Source: Lantana camara (taxonomy: Eukaryota > Streptophyta > Magnoliopsida > Lamiales > Verbenaceae). From it: a DNA stretch of 64,000 bases. The notes below the pieces were generated by a model. The model saw only the letters and a list, made by a program, of their open reading frames with translations, had not been told where the DNA came from and did not search any database. The stretch lies in contig CM074864.1 of assembly GCA_037501455.1 (NCBI GenBank), positions 59,332,001 through 59,396,000 on the forward strand, given 5' to 3'. Shown piece by piece: positions 11,421-24,225 of the stretch. Each line of letters opens with the position of its first letter. Position 1 is the stretch's first letter. The position numbers were made by a program, and so were the translations under genes.

Positions 11421-12162
11421 GAGTAGTTGCATTGTTCTGGAAAGTCGTTGAGCATAAAATTCACAATTAGGTTTGAGGTGCAATTTTCCCTAATAATGCG
11501 AAAAGCTGCGAGGTTAAAACAAAATGACGTCGTTTTCATATCCAACAGAGAAAGGGTAGCAGTCCAGTTAGCACGTGCGGGCTCTGCTTCCGATCCACCT
11601 AACACAATGTCGGTGTCGACACGATATGAGGTTGGTGAGACAACAATCTCCTCCTTCCTATTTTGTCCAAACATTAACTTTTACATTTTTATTTATCTTA
11701 ATTTATTTTTAAGTATATTATTAAAAGAAAATATAATTGTAAGTCCTTTAATTTTTTATGAACCTCACCTACTTAATATTGAACGTGGTTATAATTTTTT
11801 ACTTTAACAAATTATCGATATTGTATAAATATTAAAGCAATTTAAAATTATATTTTATCCGTAAAAATAGTGGGACAGTTTGAAATAACTCCCCATCAGT
11901 TTCAAATATTTTTACTTTACTCCCCATAAAATTATACAACTTAATGGGATGTAAATACGGCATTAGAACGTTTTAGTACTACATTTTATGAAAATTATAC
12001 AACATATTTTGAGAGATATTTTAAGTACTACATTATTTGAAAATTATATGACATTTTGTCAAAATGGGGAGTAAAGTAAAAATATGATGCTCAATTGGGG
12101 ATTTATCCAACATTACCCCAAAAAGGGTTTCGTATTCTTTTTTCATAATGATCGAGAAACGT
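11421..12162. other. AT-rich intergenic DNA
   Basis: No gene is seen. A pair of partly complementary phrases around 11865-12110 (CTCCCCAT... and ...GGGGAGTAAAGTAAAA) suggests an old foldback element. Confidence 0.4.
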
Positions 12163-12538
12163 TCGTTATATGTACTATTTATTAAGTGAGAGATTCAAGT
12201 TTAATATATTGAACTCTAAAAATAAATTATTTTTTGTTTATTTTTTCCACTACTTCATTAACCTCTTCCTTTTCACTCTAATTTTTTTTTTCTTTTTTAT
12301 TTTGATTTCCCCCATCCCATAACGTTTTTTTTTTTTTAAAATTTATCTCTTTAACTCTTTTTTTTCTCTCATCTCATTTTAAAATTTTTATTATATCTTT
12401 TTATCTTTTTATGCTAATATGATATTATTTTATTATATTTTTATTTGTTTATCATAAATTATAATTATATTTAAGATAATGATTAAATAAATATTAACAT
12501 GAAGAATTCATTTTAATACATATTTAAATAACAATAAT

Positions 12539-15500
12539 TGTAACGCCCCAGTTTTTCAGTTTTAAATAATGTGGCGTATTTGTTTATAAATTGCGCGATT
12601 CAATTATTTAATTATATGATTAATTGTTTATAAGTGTTTATATTTGATTTAAACTATAAACTATCGTTATTTTTAATTTGATTCATTTTATTTCTACTCT
12701 GATATTTAGTGTTTAAATTCTCAATTAGGGTTTCATGTTACGTTAACTATTTCGGTAATTTCGTTAATTAATTTCAACATGTTATTAGTTGGTTTTAATT
12801 TAATGAATATGGAATTTAAGTTTTAGTAATTCATTTATAACAATATGAATTCGTTCATGCGCATGAGTGTTCTATTTGTACTTCGTTCATATATGTAATG
12901 ATATCGGATTGGTATAGAAATTTAATATGTCGTAAATATGTGTGTTATGAACATGCCTATATGCTCGGTTTATGTTTTCGGATTCATTTGAAACGTTAAC
13001 GAATTTAATTTTGATTGTGGAACCAAATCGGGGGCTAACGAGCAATTAGCGCACCCTTGGTTCCGTACGTGATATCTTGAGCTCGGGAATTCGGATTCGA
13101 ATTCCGACACCTCCGTTGCCTTCGTATCGACGATTCGGAGACAATGGAACAAGCCTCATACCTTTTTGAAATCATTAAGACCTCCGAAATCCAACCGTAA
13201 CGAGCAACTCGTGCAAGAAGAACTCCTTTTGTTGACTAGTCTTCATGGTGGGACCCTTTTTACTTAACCTAACCTAACCATACCTTAACCATGACTCTTG
13301 TACCTTGAGTTAACCCCTTTCTCTTCCCTTTTAGCTGCAAAAACCGAACCAAACCCTCATTTTTCTGCAGCAACTGAACGAGAGAGAGAAGAAGAGGAGA
13401 AGAGAGAAAACCCTTGGCCATTTTTGTGGTTTTGGAGCTCAAACCACCACCTTTCTCTCCCAAATCTTTAAGGTATGAATATTTATGTCTTCTCTACTCT
13501 ATTATGCTTGATTTCATCTACTTATATCATGATTTGGATCAGATTTGATTAGGGTTTGAGTGATGAGTTTGGTATGAACTTTTAGGGATTTTTGCTCTTG
13601 TGACCTAGTTGTTGTGTGACTGATTTTCTTGCTTATACATGATCATATGAACTTGTTTCTTGACCCATTTCTTTCCTAACTGATAGTATATGATATTAGG
13701 AGGATTTTATCTCTTGACCCTTTGATGAAATTATGAGTTATGGAGCTTCAAACTTGGTGATCAAACTGCTTCCCCTGTTTTTCGAACTGCTGTGTGAATT
13801 TTGTGTTGTTGCTTGATCAAATGGTCTCCATTTCGTGTGAAATTGCATGGAGTTGATGTACACTCATTGTTCTATATGTTAGCATTCATGTTGCAAGTAT
13901 TTGGGTCCATTTTAAGCCTCAAAACCGAAAGACATGGCCTGTTTTTATGCATGCTTCATGACAGACTTGTTGCTGTTGTGTTTGGTAACTTGTTGGTCAT
14001 TCTAATGTGCTTTAAATTGTACCATTTTGCATATATGTGATGTATATTAGTTTTTTAGTATGTTATCATGCATTCCCCAAAGTTTCAGATCCAAATTCAA
14101 CCCTTAAGTACTTGATCAAGGCATGATGGAATCATTAGGGCTCATATGTGCGATTTTGGCGACCCAGTTTTGTTGCATGGATTCGATGATCTTAACGTGT
14201 GATTTAGCCTTTGAACTCTAAATGAAAAATGTTCATAACATGCCAAATATATTGTATATCAAGTTTCATAGCATTTGGAGTTGGTTTAGTATACTTTTGG
14301 ACTGAGTTTGTAAGGGATCAGTTTTGCCGGTTTAACCTTGTGAACGGTTTTTGTTCTGTACCGTGACACCCCCGTGTCTCATTTACACTAATGTGTGAGA
14401 CACGGGCGTGTCACACATCCTGGTCAGGTCTGTACTGAGCCACGGTCGTGGCTCAGTTTGGCTAAGGAAGGTGACACCCCCGTGTCCCTTCCCCTGCGCA
14501 GTCCGTGTTGCTTCCTTTTCGGTTTTTGATTTGTTTCACCTCCTTAATGACTTTATCGCCTTTCGTGTTGAACTATGAACTTGTTTTGATATGTGTTAGG
14601 AGTATTGTGGTTTAATTTCATAGCATTTGGATGAGGTTTAAAGCATGGTTTTGGTGAATTGCTATGACGTGGCTTGAATGCTTCTATATGAAATATTAAG
14701 TTCATTCTTGCATTCTTTGGATGTCTTAAGTGATGTTCTTTACCTTTTTGTGTATCATACTCAATGTAAACATGTTTGAAGGTATAATATGATTATGGTT
14801 CTAAGATTTTGTAAGATATTGCTATGAATTATGAAGGATATGAAATAAATGAGTATGATACCTTCATTTCTTGAAAGTATTTAAATGAATGACTTGTTTA
14901 TATGCCTTAATTGCATTAATAGTGCACATGAACGTTTTTATGATATAACATGATCATATATGCATTCATGTCATATTCACTTCATTGTCGTGCGTCATAT
15001 ATGGTTCATTAAGAGTCTTGAGTCTCACGAACACGTCTTGTGGTCTTTTGTACAGTTTGTCTCCAGGGTGGAGAGATCTTGTTCAGGCACTTGGTAACTC
15101 GTTCCTTGTTTCATCACGGTTCAGGTGAGGGTGGTTTTTGTTTTAGCTATGTAACAAACCCTACAACCCTTATGTGAAAAGCTTTGGCCAAAACCTTATG
15201 ATTATATATATATATGGGTTTCAAATGAAGTTATCGAGTAAATTCTTCTGAGTTATACGTATGAGCGTATATAAGCTTAAAAATGGTTTTGTAATGAGGC
15301 TATGCTCCAAACCGTGTGTCTTCATGCTAGCTACGGATTCGGATGACACGGAGAGGTACGTATAAAGCATATGCCGAGTTACACGGTAAAGTATGATTTC
15401 TTATAGTATGTATTGATCGAGTAAACCCTTTTCAAATGATTTATGAATTATGATATGTACTTATGAATTGATGTTTGGCGAGACACATTTATATTTCTGA

Positions 15501-16591
15501 TTGTTCGGGCCCCGGGACTTAGTATATGTGGCTAACCGAGGAAGCAAGGGCTGACGGGGATCCCATATACTAGTCCCAACCAAACTACGGTGATACCGGC
15601 CCTCGCTAGGAGGTTTAGCGGGGAATGGGAGCTGAGTGCCCTTGGGGGAGTCATGAAACCCCATTGGCCCATGATTGAGGTGGTCGGGTCATGCAAGCCC
15701 GTCCACCACCCGGAGGAAGAAGGTTGGTTATGATTTATGCCTTTTCTTATGTATATGTTATGATATGATTATGCACCGTGCGGGAAGGCCGGGATCCGGA
15801 TCGCCCAAACGCATATGTTTATGACATGATTTATGGTCTGTGTGTATTATGATATATTGCATGATCGCCTAATCAATATATTACTGATATTTATCGTACA
15901 CGGTCGGAGTTTGGTTGGAGATTGTGCACGCTCACTCGCCGAGCCTTATATTTATGTATGATTTATGAATGTAATGAATTAATATGATTAGTCATAAAAT
16001 CCGAGCATTGATTAGTCATTCTCTTGCCCTTTTGGGAACTAAATTCAAACAAAACCTTGCTCGGGATTTATGACTTGCATGTGCATGTTTTATATATATA
16101 TATATATCGCTCCTGCTCACTCAGTCTTCTAGAGACTGACCCTCTCCCTCCCCAATCTTTTAGTGTGCAGGATTGACTTTGGAGTTTCGGGCTAGGCGGA
16201 GGTGTTGGAGTTTTAAGTTGGTCGAGTTAGGTTAGGAGAGTCTCTGCACTCATTCATGTATTGGATTTATGTTCGATTTGATTATGCAGTTCATGAACTG
16301 AATAATTATGTAATTATTATTAAATTGCTTTTACTGGGTTTTGTTATGTTTTAAAAGAGGCCTGAAGAGCCCAAATTCCGTTTATGGTTTGTATGTTTGT
16401 AGTTGGGCTTGGCCATGCATTATATATTGTGGTTTGGTTATCATTGCAGGGTCTAGCTCCGCCTGGCTTAGGAAGGTTTTTATGTTTGTCTCCCGTTCGC
16501 TATGGTTTGATACGGGTGCGGAGTTACAGTTTCGTTACTCGTGTTGAGCCATAGTGCGGGGGATGTGGTGCCTCACGTGCGGGGTACTACA
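12539..16591. mobile_element. 4,053-bp solo LTR with perfect 5-bp target duplication
   Basis: The element begins TGTAACGCCCC and ends GGGGTACTACA, giving the inverted termini TGTA...TACA. The flanking bases 12534-12538 and 16592-16596 are both ATAAT. There is no internal domain, primer-binding site, polypurine tract or transposon protein, so this is a single LTR left by recombination between the two LTRs of an element. LTRs of this length starting TGTAACRCCCC are usual in the Tekay/Del group of chromoviruses, so I assign it there tentatively. Small ORFs inside look spurious. Confidence 0.85.
14365..14457. repeat. Two hairpins within the solo LTR
   Basis: GACACCCCCGTGTCTCA (14365-14381) pairs with TGAGACACGGGCGTGTC (14396-14412) with one mismatch. 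ACTGAGCCACG (14434-14444) pairs with CGTGGCTCAGT (14447-14457) perfectly. CGTGTC-rich foldbacks may be regulatory in the LTR. The function is unknown. Confidence 0.7.
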
Positions 16592-16635
16592 ATAATTCTA
16601 TTATTTTCATAGCTATAAGTGTGCACGGTTACTAG

Positions 16636-17815
16636 TTGTTATTAAATGACAATTTTCGCATAGGTTTTCAATAATACTCCTATTAGTTATGGACGAACAA
16701 ATGTGAATAAATCAAGGGTTGGGTGCCTATATACAAATATTTTTGGGCTAATTTTAGATAGCATTCATCCTTTAGGTTTAGTGTGCTTTTAATTCTAATT
16801 TTTTAATTATTGATTGTTTCCCTAATTTTTGTAAGATGACACAAATTCTTTTTGAATAATTCAAACTTTGCCATTCCATTTTTCTTTTGTTACGGTGACT
16901 CAAGAGTCAAGACCATCATCATTATGTTTTTTTTTTTCAAAGAAGAACAAAACTTATACCTCATTAAATTCTATTGCTCGCCGAAAGCCATCGGAATTCG
17001 TTTGCAAAGCTCCATCTGTCGTGCATTATTTTTTGACCGGCGATTTCTCATTCGTCGGTTGTCGAATTTCAGTTTGGAAATCACTGTTGCGTTCCTTGCA
17101 TTGAGTGCTTCGATTTGATATATAATATAACACATTTGAAATTTGATTTGTATAAATTTATTCTTATAAATTATGTCTAAATTTTATTTAAAAATTGAAC
17201 GAAATATTTTTTAATATTTCTAAAAAAAATTAAATATGATATTTTATAAAAATTATGAAATGAAACGCACTGAATCTCAAAACGATGTGGACTTTGGAAA
17301 TTTTGCTCAATATTTTTAAATATTAACATAGAAATGATTTAAGTGAAAATGTCAATACAGCACGCCCTCCGTAGCTGTCTAGCATGTTTTGTTAACGTTG
17401 AATCATGAATTGATTTATTATAATTTCTTCATTTGTGGCCTAATTGTTAAACATGTCGTCAACAGAGCTTTAAGGGACGTGAATTTTGATCACATGTATA
17501 TTTTATTATATATTTTGCACGAGGGGAGTCAAGATTTTAATGAAAATAATTGAAATAGAAGAAAGCTGTTTTTGAAAATTAATTATTAGAAAATTGATTA
17601 ACTAATATCTAATAACATACATACGTTATATATTTTTGTATTTATTTAAAGCGTTATAAATTTAAGGTAATATTAAATTAACCAAAATAAAAACTTTGTC
17701 GTGAACGAGAGTACAATTAGGTATATAACCTACCAAATATCATGAAAGAAGAGTTACAAGCAATTATTTGTTTTCACAACTAACAAAAATAGCGACTGAT
17801 AAATGATTAATATTT

Positions 17816-17865
<50 letters not shown>

Positions 17866-19363
17866 TAACTACAAAATAAGACAATTCCGCAAACAATTTT
17901 TTCTTGTCTTAGTTTTGAAATTTTATTTAAGAATCAGTATACTTAAACTATTTTTATTCGTATTTGAGAGTATACTTACATCTTATTTTTTGTCATTTTC
18001 CATTATGCCCTTATTAGATCCGCTTCAATTGGGGGGCAAAAAGGAGGACAAAAAAGTCATTTATCACTTTACCCAAATTTTGAGTTATATTACACAGTAT
18101 TTTTAACATGACTATCTAAAACTTGGTTATTAAACCTAAGGTGGTATCACTTTTTTTTTTCTTTTTTTTAATTATTAGAACATCCATAGTTGATAACATT
18201 AACTAATCTCATTACTGCTACGGTAACTAATCCCATTGTTTGAATCTTATAATTTATTTTTTTTTGTCTATACTAGAGCATTCCCTAACTTTTTTGTCTA
18301 GATCCTAGCATATTCACCGTCATTTACAATGACCACTCTCATTGTTGAATTCACTAAGAACTGTTCAATACCAAAGTCAGGTTTAAAACCTCTATATTTG
18401 ATTAAGGATAACCGAGTCTCTTCTACTTAACCCCACCATCCTGATTATAAGGTTTTATAACTAACACCCTCTTTTCCAAACACAAATTATTTGGAAAGAG
18501 AAAAGAATACGAGAAAATAAAGAAATAAATGAGAGGTTGTATTTGTTGATGCCGAAAATTAATTCATAATTACATAAAATTAAAAATTCTACTTTAGTGG
18601 AGCCAAAATATTTTACTTTTAGAAAGTATTAGTTATGCAATATAATTTTTGGGGGGTTAATTTTTATTGGATTTATTAACTAAGATTAAGTTGTGTTTAT
18701 ATATAAGCATTCAATAGATAATCTTGTGTTTGCTCTAATGCACCGATACTTCTAAAAATGTCATTTTGCCTGTCGCGGACACCGTGTCCGACACTTCTTA
18801 CGTGAAAAATTTACAAAAAAATTAGTATAGCCGTATCCATGTCGTGTCGTGTCCGTATCCGTGCAACATAGTGTGTTTGATACTTGAATTTGTGAAAAAA
18901 ATCTAATAAGTTATAATGAATTTCACAAATTTAATAAGTTATAGTTAATATTATATAACATACATTAGATTTTAATGAATTATAATTTCACTAAATTATA
19001 ATCTCATTTAATTTAATCACATCCAGTTTTTTGAATTGTAATAGAGATTAATCAGTATTAATAGATAAATTAAATCCACTTAATTTCACATAATTCAAGT
19101 TCGAATAACCTACTATTACTTAATTGACACATAATTAATTGGGATCAAATCACATAATTAATTGGAATCAAATCAAATAAAAAGACATAATTGACCGTAA
19201 CTAACACTTTTTTATTAAATTAAATTTTGTTACAACCACAACAAGAAGAAAAATAATATTTTTCCTAGAATTTTCCCGATTTAATTATTAAAATAGACGT
19301 CTCCTTTAGCTCGCACATGCGTATATGAAAGAGGGAGTCTGAGAGAGAGAAGGGTGGCGCTCT
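16636..19363. other. AT-rich intergenic DNA; (AT)n microsatellite near 17823-17862
   Basis: No gene is supported. A run of alternating A and T of about 40 bases lies near 17823-17862. The last 200 bases would have been part of the region upstream of the GAPCP gene before the composite MULE inserted at 19364-19372. Confidence 0.6.
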
Positions 19364-19372
19364 TAAGAAACT
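19364..19372. repeat. Left 9-bp target site duplication of the composite MULE
   Basis: TAAGAAACT here is repeated exactly at 55008-55016, immediately outside the right terminal inverted repeat. Nine bases is the usual duplication length for Mutator-like elements. Confidence 0.85.
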
Positions 19373-19425
19373 TGGGGCATTCGGTTAAAAGGGACGTCCA
19401 AGTCTTTTTTTAGTTATGTAACCCC
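19373..19425 (+). repeat. Outer left terminal inverted repeat
   Basis: The phrases AAGGGACGTCCAAGTC and TTTTTTTAGTTATGTAACCC match, in inverted orientation, the right end of unit 1 (34000-34045) and of unit 2 (54945-55007). Subterminal similarity continues weakly: the words GCCGCGTCA on the left and GACGTGGCA on the right. Confidence 0.8.
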
Positions 19426-19728
19426 TAGTTTCAAAAGAATTGGGTATATAACCCTTTGCTTGATTAGCTCTTAATTAATTACTCAGCTTAATTAAATAGT
19501 TGCCGCGTCAGGATTTTGCAGACTCTTTTTGGCCCCAAAATTTATACAAAATTAGAATATGGCCCCAAATCACATTCAACCAATTCTCTCAATTTCTCTC
19601 TCCTTCCTGTATGTGCGACGAAAACCCTATTTTTCTGATATTTCTTCTCCGATCGAAGTGCTGTGCAGTGTTCGTTTGATTCTTCAAAAACCCTAAGTAT
19701 CACCCACCTCTCTCTGATTACACATACA

Positions 19729-22688
19729 ATGGCAAACAACAACAATCAAAGGTATTGAAAGGTTTCGGTTCGTTTGAATTTTTTCTGAACCCTATTTTTT
19801 GAACTGCGTTTTCATTGAATGATTGAACTGAGTTTTTTCTGAACCCCATCTATCTGGGTTTAATGCAGTACATTCCATAACCTGTTTTGGACGCCAATAT
19901 AACGCCAATACAAAGTGATCACGCACTCGATTTTATTAATCATTTGCGCGATTTCTATAAATCGCTCATGCGATTAGGGAATCACCCACGCGATTCATTT
20001 GAATTTTTTCTCAAACCTATTTGTTGAACTTCGTTTTCACCGAATGATTTAACTGAGTTTTTTCTGAACCCCATCTATCTGGGTTTAATCCAGTACATTC
20101 CCTAACCTATTTTGGACGCCAATATAACGACAATACAACGTGATCGCGCACTCGATTTTATTAATCGCTTGCCCGATTTCTCAAAATCGCTCACGCGATT
20201 AGTTAATCGCGCACGCGAATTTGAGGAATCGCGCACGCGATTTTATCAATCGATCACGCGATCAAATTTCTTGTTTCTCAGTTTTGTACTGCATGCATGG
20301 TTAATTTTTTTTTTTTTTTAAATTTTGTAAAGGAACGACGACTGGGTTATGTCAAAATTTGTTATTGGATTTGAATTTGGAGTTTGGGAAAAAGAAACCA
20401 CGTGTTTGAATTGGGTTGCGAATAGCAAGCAAACTTCTGCTATTCTTGTGAGCAATCAGACTACATTCCAAATGTTGATAAGTGATATTATAGAACAATC
20501 AGGACTTACTTGCTCCCATGATGATGTGCACGTGAAATATTTTCTTACAAGTGCACCTCCAACCTGTTATCCAACTGAAATAAAGACTGATCACGACCTA
20601 CAAGTTTATTTTGCCGATATCTCTCCTCAAGGTTGGAGGCTAGTTTTGAAGGTTTCCTTGGATAGGAAGGAGAGTCGAACAGAATCCGAACATGTTGGTA
20701 CAAGCGGGTTTACTTCTCAGGGTGAAGATCAATACCAGCATCAGTATGAAGATTTCAGTCTCCCTGATATCAACGATCAAGAATTCAATCTTCCCGATAA
20801 CACCCTTGCTATAAACGAAGAAATGGTAGATCGTTGTAATGAAGATCTTCAAAATCCTTCTGAAAATGTGATCGAGGAAGAAGTGCCCGATCAATGTATT
20901 ACTGAGGAGGAAGCCATTATATGTTATGATAATCCAGAGGCCAGGATTGAAAGTCATACATGGGATGATGGCTCAGGTTTTAATGAGGATGAAGAGTTTA
21001 TAAACAAAGAAGATGCTATCATGAAGATCAACCTTGTTGCATGTAAGGGAAACTTCCAATTACGAACGATAAAATCTACAAAGTCCCTTCTTGTTCTGGG
21101 ATGTTATTCACAGGATTGCAAGTGGTGGTTTCGGTGTGTTAAATATGTTAATTCTGACAGATTTATCCTCAGAAAGTATAGCCGGATGCACACTTGTGGG
21201 TTGGAAAAAGCAAGTACCACTCATCAACAGGCTACCGCAAAATTGATTGGGGACTTAGTGAAGCCATTGTTTTTTGACAAGAAAGGTCCCACACCAGGCG
21301 AAATTAAAAAGTACGCCGAAGCTCAATTGGGGGCCAAGGTTAGTTACTGGAAATGTTGGATGGGCAGAATACATGCAAAAAATATTGTCAGGGGATCATC
21401 TGAGCATGGATATGCAATTATAGATGCATATCGTTATATGCTAACTGTTAAGAATCAAGGAAGCGTCACTGAATTGGTTCTTGACAACGAAAATAGGTTT
21501 CTTCATTTTTTTGTTGCTTTCGGCCCATGCATACGGGGTTTTACGTACATGCGCAAGGTGTTAGCCGTTGATGGTTGTTTCTTAATCGGTAAATATGATG
21601 GTACTCTCCTATTGGCCACTGCACAAGATAGTGAGAACCATACCTATCCGATTGCATGGGCAGTGGTTGATTCTGAAAATAATGCATCATGGGAGTGGTT
21701 TTTTATAAATTTAAAAAGGATAGCATCGGATAGTGACGATCTCTGTATAATATCGGATAAACATGTCTCCATTAAAAATGCGGTTGCTAAGATTTATCCT
21801 AAGGCTCATCATGGATTTTGTTCGAAGCACTTATCGGAGAACTTGAGACAACGTTTTAAAAAAAGTGCAATCCTTGAGCCATTTTTTAGGGCAGTTAAAG
21901 CATACACCGTCGAAGATTTCATGGAGCACTACAAAGAGATCGAACGTATTCACAAACATGCTGCAGAGTACTTGAAGGATGAAGTTGGTTTTGAGTTATG
22001 GAGCAGGGTGCATTCTAAAACAAACAGGTATGATGTTCTGACTAGCAACATCGCCGAGTCTGTTAATTCTAGGATTCGATTTGAAAGGGAGTATCCTATC
22101 CATGCTCTGTTTGAGTCTATCATAAGAATATTGGCTGATTGGTTCCACACCCGGAGAACGGACATGATCAACTGCAGTACAGTCCTGGTGCCATCCAAAG
22201 AGAAACTTCTGCGGAGTAATATAGAGAAATCCAAAGGATACGTTGCACAACAGTTCAATGCTCATGAATTTTCTGTTCGTGGAATTGGAGCAGAGGTTAT
22301 GGTTGACTTGAACAATATGACGTGCACATGTGGTGTCTTCCAGATGGATAGGATCCCCTGCCCCCATGCATTATCGGCGTTAAGGGAGCAAAACCCAATA
22401 GGGTTTGGACAAAGAATATATTCCCTATGCTCCCAATTTTACACTGTTGAGTACTACATACTTGCATATTCTGAGACAATTTTTCCTACACCTCCAGAAT
22501 TACAGTGGGAATTGCCTGAAGATATAGGTATAAAACAAGTACTGCCACCTCCACTGAAGGTGCGTCTTGGAAGAAAAAGGATGACTAGATTCCGGGCACC
22601 TTCTAAGGGAAGAAAAAGGTACAATACCTGTTCAAAGTGTGGAGGAAAAGGTCACAAAAAGACTACATGTGATCAGAATGTCATTTAG
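19729..22688 (+). CDS. MURA-type MULE transposase, intact, two exons
   Basis: The product cuts and inserts the element by a DDE mechanism in the nucleus. Exon 1 (19729-19751) encodes the short start MANNNNQR; exon 2 (20333-22688) gives the rest, 792 residues in all, in frame across a GT-AG intron. The N-terminal 110 residues form a PB1/ubiquitin-like region and an acidic linker follows. A Mutator-type DNA-binding zinc region lies near 228-293 (HTCG end). The catalytic core has D421 (AVDGCF), D483 (ISDKHVS) and E583 (AESVNSR). A SWIM zinc finger begins near 672 (CTCG...CPHA) and a C-terminal CCHC knuckle near 774. There are no stops or frameshifts. It could drive both units because the ends are related. 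Confidence 0.93.
19752..20332 (+). repeat. Transposase intron 1 with palindromic motif cluster
   Basis: The intron contains an early degenerate cluster (about 19919-20000) and a denser one (20140-20263) of AATCGC-N4-GCGATT motifs. It also carries two copies of the phrase GAACCCCATCTATCTGGGTT, about 240 bases apart, which points to an internal duplication. The 5' splice site is GTATTG. Confidence 0.75.
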
Positions 22689-22726
22689 ATAAATAAATTG
22701 TATAATACAGCTTTATTTTTTAATTA

Positions 22727-23395
22727 ATCGCGCAGACGATTTAATGAATCGCTTACGCGATTTTATGGATCGTGCACTCGACTTAATTAATCGCGCAAGC
22801 GACTCTTCAGCCAAGTGGCATATTTCTCTTTTTAATTTATCGCGCACAAGATTTATTGAATCGCACACTCGATTTATAGAATCGCTTAAGCGACCTAATT
22901 ACTCGCGCAAGCGATTCTTCAGCCAAGTCACATATTTCTATTTTTAATTAATCGCGCACAAGATTTATTGAATCGCACACTCGATTTAATGAATCGCTTA
23001 CGCGACCTAATTAATCGCCCAAGCGATTCTTCAGCCAATTGGGCATATCTCTTTTTTAATTAATCGCTAACAAGATTTAATGAATCACACACTCGACTTA
23101 AACAATCGCGCAAGCGATTCTGGTTTTTTGTATAATATGATCCGAGATTGTTAATTTGAATAATTTTATTAATTCAATTAATATATTATAATATAATAAA
23201 ATTTGGAATTTAATTCGATTTAAGACACTTTAAAACCACTCAGCTTGAGCCATTAATTTATTTTTTAAATAATCGGGCTCATGATTTAGTGAATTGCTCA
23301 CTGAATTTAATGAATCGCTCACAAGATTTAATGAATCGCTCACTGAATTTAATGAATCGCTCACAAGATTTAATGAACCGCGCATGCGATTCTTC
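22727..23395. repeat. Palindromic motif arrays downstream of the transposase
   Basis: 22727-23125 and 23275-23395 hold many tandem or paired motifs of the AATCGCNNNNGCGATT type, often linked by TTAATG and followed by CTTCAGCCAA. The unit repeats with about 20-24 and about 120-base periods. No coding frame is credible. Confidence 0.85.
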
Positions 23396-23439
23396 AGCCA
23401 AGGGGGTTTATTAACATATAAATATTAACAGATCTATCT

Positions 23440-23945
23440 GTCTTCTTCCTTAATCACAAAATCTACCGTATTTGATTGAAATGTTCATGAAAATCGTCAT
23501 TTTCGTAGGACTTGTTGCCAAACAGTAACAATCAATAGATTTCTTTGTTTGGCTTTGCAATAGATCATTAGACATTGTAGAAGAACTATAAAACGTGCAA
23601 TACAGGAGAGAGCTTTGAGAGTTTTGTGCAGCCTGTTCATAACAATGGAAAGAAACCCTGGAAAATGCAATTGAAGATTTATTATAGATTTAAAATCTGT
23701 AGTAAATCTTCTATTACATTTTCCACGTTTCTTTCCAATTGTTATGCACAGGACGCACAAAACTCTCAAAACTCTCTCCTGTACTGCCCATCGTATAGTT
23801 CATCTAAAACGAGTAAACATTACATCGACCAAACAAAGAAACATCTATTGATTGCTACTGTATGGCGGAAATCATACAGCAAACATGATAATTTTCAAGA
23901 GCAATTTAAACTAATAGGGCAGACTCTTACAGATCTGCGAAGGAT
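23440..23945. repeat. Long inverted repeat (about 240-bp arms)
   Basis: The left arm (about 23440-23690) and right arm (about 23692-23945) are reverse complements with scattered differences. They meet with almost no loop at AGATTTAAAATCT near 23691. Matching phrases include GGAAAGAAAC, TACAGGAGAGAG, TCTTTGTTTGG and CAATCAATAGAT. The same structure occurs at the same place in unit 2 (37640-38110). A transcript would fold into a long double-stranded RNA. Confidence 0.85.
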
Positions 23946-23961
23946 TGTTCCTTTGGATTAG
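23626..23961 (+). CDS. Small ORF on the right arm of the inverted repeat
   Basis: This is a 111-codon frame of unknown family. Its C-terminal half (VWRKSYSKHDNFQEQF and KLIGQTL.DLRRI) is almost identical in unit 2 at 37895-38275, where the flanking DNA has diverged more. The conservation hints at coding. Because the arm is also half of a foldback, selection on RNA structure is an alternative. The true start is uncertain; the frame may be only part of an exon. Confidence 0.35.
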   Translation: MQPVHNNGKKPWKMQLKIYYRFKICSKSSITFSTFLSNCYAQDAQNSQNSLLYCPSYSSSKTSKHYIDQTKKHLLIATVWRKSYSKHDNFQEQFKLIGQTLTDLRRIVPLD

Positions 23962-24225
23962 AGACGACGGCGGAAATATTCAAGATAAGATGATGGAAGA
24001 GAAAAAAGTGAATTAGGGTTTGGCAAAAGGAAACAAAACAATTTTATATTTGAGTAGGAGTGCTTAAATTTGTGAGTTTGCAAAAGAGCCCCTAGAAGAT
24101 GATAATATTATAAAATATTATAGCCGTTATATTATGGCAGTTATACACTGTTTATATCCTAATTATAGCCATTGGTGTGGATCACTATATAATTCTTCTG
24201 ATTATCATTAAGGAATTTAAAGATC

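Larger units (their letters stand above)
12163..16635 (+). mobile_element. Small Helitron split by a solo LTR
   Basis: The left part, 12163-12538, starts TCGTTATATGTACTATTTAT, which resembles plant Helitron 5' ends. The right part, 16592-16635, ends GGTTACTAG followed by T. Joined without the LTR it would be about 420 bp, similar in size and composition to the Helitron in the kinase intron (60754-61116). Both share the TACTATT(A/T)-type start, a CCCCAT-containing middle and a GTAACTAG or GTTACTAG end. It is non-autonomous, with no ORF. The exact 5' base is uncertain. Confidence 0.5.

Noticed and set aside
13269..13463. Minus-strand ORF in a GAGAGA-rich stretch
   Set aside because: Low-complexity purine/pyrimidine tract inside the LTR; not coding.
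15461..15664. ORF inside the solo LTR
   Set aside because: Short, no homology, not expected in an LTR.
16852..17118. Overlapping ORFs after the solo LTR
   Set aside because: Two frames open together, no recognisable domain, AT-rich context; probably chance.
17823..17862. (AT)n run as an origin or promoter
   Set aside because: A simple microsatellite with no adjacent gene.
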